Positions 57,192 through 64,000 of a stretch of DNA of 64,000 nucleotides are shown here, piece after piece (the first letter of the stretch is position 1; every line of letters begins with the position of its first letter). The stretch covers positions 26,953 to 90,952 of the forward strand of contig NZ_JARXYZ010000031.1 in the NCBI RefSeq assembly GCF_029894125.1. Reading direction: 5' to 3'. A program made the translations under genes and the position numbers. This stretch comes from Kitasatospora sp. MAA19. Its GTDB lineage: Bacteria > Actinomycetota > Actinomycetes > Streptomycetales > Streptomycetaceae. The notes under the pieces are model-generated. The model did not search any database. It saw nothing but the letters and a program-made list of their open reading frames with translations, and was not told the DNA's origin.

Positions 57192-57255
57192 AGATCCCCC
57201 CGGTGATCACAGAGCGTCGTAACTCCGTGATCGCCAAGACCTGTGCCTGTACTGC
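57179..57255. repeat. 15-bp inverted repeat at the upstream end of the IS remnant
   Basis: GCAGTACAGGCACAG (57179-57193) and CTGTGCCTGTACTGC (57241-57255) are perfect inverted copies; inside them ATCAC/GTGAT pairs add a second partial stem. The left copy holds the transposase GTG start. Confidence 0.75.
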
Positions 57256-57300
57256 TGCCGGGTACCGCCACCCCGCCTATGTGCGCGAGCTCTTGGTTGA

Positions 57301-58308
57301 TCACTTCTTCCGGGCCCGGCTCGGCTGCACCCTGGTCGGCTCGCCGGCCGCCTTGGGGTGGTCGGGCGGGTACGGGAGTTCGCCGAGGCCCTCGTCGTGC
57401 AACTGCTTGTCGTACAGCTCCAGCAGGGCGTCGAGCCGGAACGCCTGCCCGTCCATCTCGGCGTTCAGGTCGCCGAGTTCGGAGAATCGGGCGGGGACGG
57501 TGCGCAGGTCGAAGTCCTCCGGGGAGGCGTCGTCGAGCTCCTCCCAGCGCAGCGGCGTGGAGGCGGTGGCGCGCGGGCGGGCACGCAGCGAGTAGGCGGA
57601 GGCGATGGTGCGGTCGCGCGCCATCTGGTTGTAGTCGACGAAGATCCGCTCGCCGCGCTCCTCCTTCCACCAGGCGGTGGTGACCTGCCCGGGCATCCGC
57701 TGCTCCAGCACCCGGCCGAGGGCGATCACCGCGTGCCGGCCGTCGGTGAAGGTCCACTCGGGCACCAGTGGGACGTACACGTGCAGGCCGCGCCCGCCGG
57801 AGGACTTGGGCCAGCCGCGCAGCCCGTACTCGGCCAGCAGGGCGCGCAGTTCGTGGGCGGCGCGGACGGCGTCGTGGAAGTCGGTGCCGGGCTGCGGGTC
57901 GAGGTCGATGCGCAGCTCGTCGACGTGCTCGGTGTCGGCGCGGCGGACCGGCCAGGGGTGGAAGGTGAGGCAACCGAGGTTGGCGGCCCACAGCACGGCG
58001 GCCGGCTCGGTGGGACAGATCTCGTCGGCGGAGCGGCCGCTGGGGAAGCTGATCCGGGCGGTGGGCAGCCAGTCCGGCAGGCCCTTGGGGGCGCGCTTCT
58101 GGTAGAAGAACTCGCCGTCCACGCCGTCCGGGAAGCGCTGCAGCGTGGTCGGCCGGTCGCGCAGTCCGCGCAGCACGCCGTCGGCGACGGCCAGGTAGTA
58201 CTGCGCGACGTCCAGCTTGGTGAAGCCGCGCTCGGGGTAGTACACCTTGTCCGGGTTCGACAGCCGGACGCTGCGCCCGGCGACATCCAGTTCCACGGCT
58301 GAGCCCAT
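57301..58308 (-). CDS. LigD-type NHEJ polymerase (archaeo-eukaryotic primase fold)
   Basis: 335 residues, ATG 58308. LSNPDKVYYPERGFTKLDVA at the start, FFYQKRAPKGLPDWLP, the catalytic DLD at 135-137 (LRIDLDPQPG), and KSSGGRGLHVYVPL are the signature of stand-alone LigD polymerase domains. It fills gaps or adds nucleotides, preferring ribonucleotides, in bacterial non-homologous end joining. It is divergent from the ligase gene, 66 bases apart, an arrangement common in Streptomyces, where Ku may be elsewhere. Confidence 0.93.
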   Translation of the reverse strand: MGSAVELDVAGRSVRLSNPDKVYYPERGFTKLDVAQYYLAVADGVLRGLRDRPTTLQRFPDGVDGEFFYQKRAPKGLPDWLPTARISFPSGRSADEICPTEPAAVLWAANLGCLTFHPWPVRRADTEHVDELRIDLDPQPGTDFHDAVRAAHELRALLAEYGLRGWPKSSGGRGLHVYVPLVPEWTFTDGRHAVIALGRVLEQRMPGQVTTAWWKEERGERIFVDYNQMARDRTIASAYSLRARPRATASTPLRWEELDDASPEDFDLRTVPARFSELGDLNAEMDGQAFRLDALLELYDKQLHDEGLGELPYPPDHPKAAGEPTRVQPSRARKK

Positions 58309-58374
58309 GGCTCTCACGCTAAGGGCGCCACGCCCGGCGCGCGCCCCGAGGAGCTTGGCGCGAGGATCGGAGCC

Positions 58375-59442
58375 ATGGACCTGCCCGTGATGCCGCCGGT
58401 GGCCCCGATGCTCGCCAAGTCGGTGGCCAAGATCCCGCCGGGGATGCAGTACGAGGCCAAGTGGGACGGCTTCCGCACGATCGTGTTCCGTGACGGCGAC
58501 GAGGTGGAACTCGGCAGCCGCACCGGCAAGCCGCTGACCAGGTACTTCCCCGAACTGGTCGCGGCGCTGAGACGGGAGCTGCCGCCGCGCTGCGTGCTGG
58601 ACGGCGAGGTGGTGATCGCCCGGGACGGCCGGCTGCGGTTCGAGGAGCTGCTGGAGCGGATCCACCCGGCGGCGAGCCGGGTGCGGCTGCTGGCGGAGCG
58701 GACGCCCGCCTCGTTCATCGCCTTCGACCTGCTCGCCCTCGGTGACGTCGCGCTGCTGGACGAGCCGTTGTCGATTCGCCGCCCCGCCCTGGAGGCGGCG
58801 CTGGCAGGGGCCCGCGACCCGGTGTTCACCGCCCCCGCCTCCACCGACCGCGACCTGGCGCGGACCTGGTTCGCCGAGTACGAGGGCGCCGGGCTGGACG
58901 GGGTGGTGGCCAAGCCGCTGGAGCAGCCGTACCGGCCGGGGGAGCGGACCATGTTCAAGATCAAGCACGAGCGCACCGCCGACTGCGTGGTGGCCGGCTA
59001 CCGCGAGCACAAGAGCGGCCCGGTGGTCGGCTCGCTGCTGCTCGGCATCAACGACACCGAGGGCCGGCTCCAGCACGTCGGCGTGTGCGCCGCGTTCTCG
59101 ATGGCCCGCCGCCGCGAACTGGCCGAGGAGCTGGCCCCGTTGCGGCTGACCGACCTCTCCCGCCACCCCTGGGGCGGCTGGGCGGACGAGGCCGCGCACG
59201 CCGCGGGGCGGCTGCCGGGCGCGGTCAGCCGGTGGACCGGCGGCAAGGACCTCTCCTGGGTCGCGCTGCGGCCCGAGCGGGTGGTCGAGGTCGCCTACGA
59301 CCACATGGAGGGCACCCGCTTCCGGCACACCGCGCAGTTCCGCCGCTGGCGGCCGGACCGTACGCCGGAGAGCTGTACCTACGCGCAGCTTGAGGAGCCG
59401 GTCTCCTACGATCTGGCGCGCGTGCTGGGCGGGGGCGGTTGA
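58375..59442 (+). CDS. ATP-dependent DNA ligase (LigC/LigD-type)
   Basis: 355 residues, ATG 58375. Motif I KWDG with the AMP-accepting Lys at 29 (EAKWDGFRTIVF), RTGKPLTRYFPE, LDGEVVIA, EGAGLDGVVAKPLE and FKIKHERTADCVVAGYR (motif V) are all in place. The oligonucleotide-binding domain follows from about 210. It seals nicks or breaks in the NHEJ pathway together with the adjacent polymerase. No polymerase or nuclease domain is fused. Confidence 0.94.
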   Translation: MDLPVMPPVAPMLAKSVAKIPPGMQYEAKWDGFRTIVFRDGDEVELGSRTGKPLTRYFPELVAALRRELPPRCVLDGEVVIARDGRLRFEELLERIHPAASRVRLLAERTPASFIAFDLLALGDVALLDEPLSIRRPALEAALAGARDPVFTAPASTDRDLARTWFAEYEGAGLDGVVAKPLEQPYRPGERTMFKIKHERTADCVVAGYREHKSGPVVGSLLLGINDTEGRLQHVGVCAAFSMARRRELAEELAPLRLTDLSRHPWGGWADEAAHAAGRLPGAVSRWTGGKDLSWVALRPERVVEVAYDHMEGTRFRHTAQFRRWRPDRTPESCTYAQLEEPVSYDLARVLGGGG

Positions 59443-59531
59443 CGGAACCGCGCGTGACGGAACCGCGCATGAGCCGCGCGTGACGAAACGCCTGGAGCCC
59501 GGCCCGGCGCACCGGGTCGGGCTCCAGACGG

Positions 59532-61061
59532 TCAAGCGGGCACGGAGGCGGGCGAGTTGGACGCGGTGCCGGAGACGGTCGGCGAGGTGGTCGGGGCGGC
59601 GGACTGCGAGGCCGACGGCGACGACGGCGAGACCGATGCCGAGGGCGATGTCGAAGCCGACGGCGAACCGGTGGCCATCGGCGGGATCGAGTAGACGTTG
59701 TTCGGCGAGACGATCTGCGTGATCGCCTGCGCGAAGAGCGAGGAGGGCTCCGAACCCTGGTACGACACATCGGTGTTGAGCAGCACGACCAGCGTCGCCT
59801 GCGACTGCGGCAGGTGCACCGTCACGGTCTCGTACCCGGGCAGCGAGCCGTTGTGCCCGATCCAGCCGTTGTTGTCGAACAGCCCGAAGCCGTACCCGGC
59901 GCCGGATTCGCCGGTCGGCAGGGTCTTCAGCCGCTCGGCCTGGGTGGCCGGGTTCAGCAGCGTGCCGGTGGCCAGGGACTTCGCCCAACGCTGCAGGTCG
60001 GCGAGGTTGGAGATGGCTGCCCCGGCCGTCCAGGCCCAGGACGGGTTCCAGTCGGTGGCGTCCGTGGTCGCGCCGGTGGGCGTCTGGTCGGTGTAGCCGC
60101 GGGCGTGCGGGTCGGGGAAGGTCGCGTCGACCGGGAAGACGGTCCCGGTCAGGGTGGCGGGGGTGAACACCTGCTGCTTGAGGAACTGGTCCGCGGGCTG
60201 CCCGCCGACCTTCTCGATGAGCTTGCCGAGCAGGATGTAGTTGCTGTTGCTGTACTCGAACTTGCTGCCCGGCGGGAAGCTCGCCGGGTGCTTGTACCCG
60301 TAGGCGAGCAGCTGGTCCGGCGTGAACACCTGGTTCGGGTCGGTGATCAGCGCGTTCACGAAGTCCGGGTCGGAGCTGTACGGGAACAGGCCGCTGCGCA
60401 TCTCGCCGAGCTGGCGGACGGTGATGCCGTCGCCGCCGGGCACGCCGCCCACGTACTTGGATATCGGGTCGTCCAGGCCCACCTTGCCCTGGTCGACCAG
60501 CCGCAGCACGGCGGTCGCCGTGAAGGTCTTGGTCTCGCTGCCGATCCGCATGTTCATGTCGGCGGACATCGGGGTGCCGGCGACCTTGTCGGCCTGGCCG
60601 AAGGCCCGCTGGTAGCTGCCGTCGGGGGTGGTGAGCCCGACGATCACGCCGGGCACGGAGGCCTCGCTCATCACCTGCTTGATCGCGGCGTCCAGCCGGT
60701 CGGTGACGTCGGAGGTCAGCGGCAGCACCACGCCGGACGAACCGCTCGCGGAGCCGCTTGCCGAACCGCTCGCCGAACCGCTCGCGGAGCCGGAGTTGGA
60801 ACCGGAGGCGGACGCCGAGGCGGACGCGGAGCCCGCGCCGAAACCCGGCGCGGACGGGCTGATCGCGACCGGTTCGGCGGTGACCGCCGGGTCGCCGACC
60901 TGCCGGGCCGACTGCGGATCGCCGGAGCAGGCCGCCGCCGCGAGCAGGCCGGTCAGGGCCAGGGCGGCGGCGGTCGCCCGCCGGGCGGAGCGGGGCAGAA
61001 CGGCGGAGCGGGAAGCGGCGGAGCGGGACGCGGCCGGACGTGGCCGTCGGGTCTTGGTCAT
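59532..61061 (-). CDS. Serine hydrolase lipoprotein (beta-lactamase/DD-peptidase class C fold)
   Basis: 509 residues, ATG 61061. The signal segment ends in ALTGLLAAAACSG, a lipobox with Cys near residue 45. A Ser/Gly/Ala linker of short repeats (SGSASGSASGSA) covers about 75-110. Catalytic SxxK is IGSETKTF, YSNSNY gives the Tyr-x-Asn motif and GHNGSLPG the third motif. The C-terminus is a Ser/Pro/Thr-rich tail (SASTSPSASVSPSSPSA). It would be anchored outside the membrane and act on peptidoglycan or small esters/amides. Confidence 0.9.
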   Translation of the reverse strand: MTKTRRPRPAASRSAASRSAVLPRSARRATAAALALTGLLAAAACSGDPQSARQVGDPAVTAEPVAISPSAPGFGAGSASASASASGSNSGSASGSASGSASGSASGSSGVVLPLTSDVTDRLDAAIKQVMSEASVPGVIVGLTTPDGSYQRAFGQADKVAGTPMSADMNMRIGSETKTFTATAVLRLVDQGKVGLDDPISKYVGGVPGGDGITVRQLGEMRSGLFPYSSDPDFVNALITDPNQVFTPDQLLAYGYKHPASFPPGSKFEYSNSNYILLGKLIEKVGGQPADQFLKQQVFTPATLTGTVFPVDATFPDPHARGYTDQTPTGATTDATDWNPSWAWTAGAAISNLADLQRWAKSLATGTLLNPATQAERLKTLPTGESGAGYGFGLFDNNGWIGHNGSLPGYETVTVHLPQSQATLVVLLNTDVSYQGSEPSSLFAQAITQIVSPNNVYSIPPMATGSPSASTSPSASVSPSSPSASQSAAPTTSPTVSGTASNSPASVPA

Positions 61062-61594
61062 AGGTCGAGGCGCCTCTCTGGGGCGGGCGGACCCGGAGCG
61101 GCGCTCCACGGGGCCGCGGGGGAGCGCCGCCACCGTAAGCACCGCCGGTGCGCGCCCGCGCGCCGGTCACCACGGGGCTGACCCGAACGGACCCACCGGT
61201 CAGCCGAGTGCCGCAACCCGGCTGGCGCCCGCCGCCTCCCGCGCGGGTCGAGGAACGCCCCCGCGGAGTCGAGGAACGCCTCCCGCGGGGTCGAGCGAGC
61301 CTCCCGCGCTGTCAAGGACCGCCGCTCGTCCGGAGGTTGGTGTCGCCGAAGGCGTCCCGCGCTCGGCCGAACGGGTGAGCACCGGCACGCCGCACCCGCC
61401 CTCGGCTCCGGCTCGGGCACGATCGTTTAGCCCAGCTGTGGCCGCCCTTAAGAATTCCTCGATGGACCGCACCCGCCCCCACCAGGCAGATTTCTGCGTG
61501 CCCGGAACGCGTCCGCCAGGAAACGGCCACACCGGGGCCACTCGGCCTGCCCACCCCCGAAGGCCGCCCCACTCGCACGTCAGGAGCCGACGCC
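61062..61594. other. Gene-free upstream region of tdh with short tandem repeats
   Basis: 533 bases between divergent genes with no supported gene. Four related units at 61247, 61268, 61290 and 61311 repeat with a 21-22-base period; the first two share GTCGAGGAACGCC exactly, the others are degenerate. AGAATTCC near 61451 is one of few AT-richer spots. Promoters for both genes should lie here. Confidence 0.6.
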
Positions 61595-62623
61595 GTGAAG
61601 GCACTCGTCAAGCAGAAGGCCGAGCCCGGGCTCTGGCTGGTGGACGTCCCGAAGCCCGAGATCGGCCCCGGCGAGGTGCTGATCAAGGTGCTGCGCACCG
61701 GCATCTGCGGCACCGACCTGCACATCCGCAACTGGGACGGCTGGGCCCAGCAGACCATCACCACCCCGCTGGTGCTCGGCCACGAGTTCGTCGGCGAGGT
61801 CGCCGAGACCGGTGCCGGCGTCGTGGACATCGCGGTCGGCGACCTGGTCAGCGGCGAGGGCCACCTGGTCTGCGGCAAGTGCCGCAACTGTCAGGCCGGC
61901 CGCCGCCACCTGTGCCGCAACACGGTCGGCCTCGGCGTCGGCCGGAACGGCGCCTTCGCCGAGTACGTGGCCCTGCCCGCGTCCAACGTCTGGGTGCACC
62001 GGGTGCCGGTCGACCTGGACGTGGCCGCGATCTTCGACCCGTTCGGCAACGCCGTGCACACCGCGCTGTCCTTCCCGCTGGTCGGCGAGGACGTGCTGAT
62101 CACCGGCGCCGGCCCGATCGGCATCATGGCCGCCGCCGTCGCCAAGCACGCCGGCGCCCGCAGCGTGATGATCACCGACGTCTCCCCGTACCGCCTCGAC
62201 CTGGCCCGTGAGGTCGGTGTCACGCTGGCGCTGAACGTCTCCGAGCACACCATCGCGGAGGGTCAGCGCAAGCTCGGCCTGCGCGAGGGTTTCGACGTCG
62301 GTCTGGAGATGTCCGGCCGCCCCGAGGCGCTGCAGTCGATGATCGCCAACATGACCCACGGCGGGAAGATCGCGATGCTCGGCCTGCCCGCCGAGCAGTT
62401 CCCGGTCGACTGGGCCTCGATCGTCACCTCGATGATCACCATCAAGGGCATCTACGGCCGCGAGATGTTCGAGACCTGGTACGCGATGTCCGTGCTGCTG
62501 GAGGGCGGCCTGGACCTCAGCCCGGTGATCACCGGCCGGTACGCCGCCACCGACTTCGAGGCCGCCTTCGAAGACGCCGCCAGCGGCCGCTGCGGCAAGA
62601 TCATCCTCGACTGGTCCGCCTAG
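61595..62623 (+). CDS. tdh: L-threonine 3-dehydrogenase
   Basis: 342 residues, GTG 61595 with CAGGAG. Catalytic zinc Cys38 in TGICGTDLHI, H64-type GHEFVGEV, structural-zinc Cys in CGKCRNCQAGRRHLC and the nucleotide loop ITGAGPIGIMAAAVAKHAGA mark a zinc-type medium-chain dehydrogenase. It oxidises threonine to 2-amino-3-ketobutyrate, which Kbl (next gene, 66 bases on) cleaves to glycine and acetyl-CoA. Confidence 0.95.
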   Translation: MKALVKQKAEPGLWLVDVPKPEIGPGEVLIKVLRTGICGTDLHIRNWDGWAQQTITTPLVLGHEFVGEVAETGAGVVDIAVGDLVSGEGHLVCGKCRNCQAGRRHLCRNTVGLGVGRNGAFAEYVALPASNVWVHRVPVDLDVAAIFDPFGNAVHTALSFPLVGEDVLITGAGPIGIMAAAVAKHAGARSVMITDVSPYRLDLAREVGVTLALNVSEHTIAEGQRKLGLREGFDVGLEMSGRPEALQSMIANMTHGGKIAMLGLPAEQFPVDWASIVTSMITIKGIYGREMFETWYAMSVLLEGGLDLSPVITGRYAATDFEAAFEDAASGRCGKIILDWSA

Positions 62624-62689
62624 GGCCAAGCCCTGAGCCCCTCGCCGATCGAAGACGATCCGACCAGACGATCCGATTAGGAGTCCGCA

Positions 62690-63883
<1,194 letters not shown>

Positions 63884-63902
63884 CCCGGCGCTCCCACGAG
63901 CC

Positions 63903-63944
63903 GCCCGCGGGCCGGTCCGCTCGGAACCGGACCGGCCCGCGGGC
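63903..63944 (+). terminator. Very strong hairpin after kbl
   Basis: Perfect 17-bp arms (63903-63919 GCCCGCGGGCCGGTCCG and 63928-63944) with an 8-base loop, 20 bases after the kbl stop. No T-run, as is usual in high-GC actinomycetes. Confidence 0.8.
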
Positions 63945-63946
63945 TC

Positions 63947-64000
63947 ACCACCGTCGTGCGGTGGGGGCGAATCGATTCGCCCCCACCGCACGACGGTGGT
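63947..64000. repeat. Perfect 54-bp palindrome at window edge
   Basis: The last 54 bases equal their own reverse complement, with no loop; the centre is ATCGAT (63971-63976). The arms are 27 bp, start ACCACCGTCGTGCGG, and may continue beyond the window. Confidence 0.85.

Noticed and set aside
57301..61173. A single minus-strand open frame of about 1,290 codons covering the polymerase, ligase and lipoprotein region
   Set aside because: It is in frame with the LigD-type polymerase only at its end; the rest is antisense to the ligase and out of frame with the lipoprotein. Chance open frames are long in very GC-rich DNA.

Overview
The window is very GC-rich DNA with GTG starts, tightly overlapping genes and actinobacterial housekeeping genes (bioBADF, tdh-kbl, a bacterial NHEJ pair). 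This points to a Streptomycetaceae chromosome (Streptomyces or Kitasatospora) carrying an integrated tailed phage. All family names are from recognition of the translated sequence; no database search was run.

Positions 1-38750 are most of a siphovirus-type prophage. Nearly all of it is on the minus strand, so it reads right to left. Its left end lies outside the window. At 38.7 kb is a large serine integrase beside the attachment site, which splits an aminotransferase gene. Then come an immunity region at 35.9-37.3 kb (Cro-like gene, divergent repressor, palindromic operators, a membrane/coiled-coil gene) and a chain of tiny early genes. Next are recombination genes (RecE-like nuclease, RecT-like annealing protein, DnaQ-like exonuclease) and a replication-initiator-like gene with an iteron array inside its coding sequence, as in lambda O. 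From 18 to 30 kb are many small accessory proteins, often Cys-rich, two small plus-strand regulators with their own repeat or operator clusters, and a run of membrane proteins resembling the Spd spread genes of actinomycete conjugative elements. From 17.8 kb leftward is the late module: HNH nuclease, candidate cos/terminase repeats, TerS, TerL, portal, MuF-type head protein, scaffold, SU10-type capsid protein, connectors, major tail protein, tail chaperone with a canonical -1 slippery heptamer, tape measure, Dit-like protein, minor tail proteins and the start of an endolysin.

Positions 38750-64000 are host chromosome. In order: the 3' half of the split aminotransferase; an XRE-cupin regulator; bioD-bioA-bioB (one minus-strand operon); a secreted or membrane protein; a Ski2-like DEAD/DEAH helicase; a membrane protein and an ESX/WXG100-like pair; bioF; a small membrane protein; a GNAT acetyltransferase; a SUKH-like protein with a TTA codon; a decayed IS transposase; divergent LigD-type polymerase and ATP-dependent ligase genes; a serine hydrolase lipoprotein; and a tdh-kbl threonine-degradation operon followed by two very strong hairpins at the right edge.

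The features most worth follow-up are the iteron array within the rep gene, the GCATCA repeats around the 23.7 kb regulator, the paired palindromes at the RHH gene, the TGTCCG cluster at 21.8 kb that shares a palindrome with the iterons, the att core, the frameshift site, and the 54-bp perfect palindrome at the right edge.
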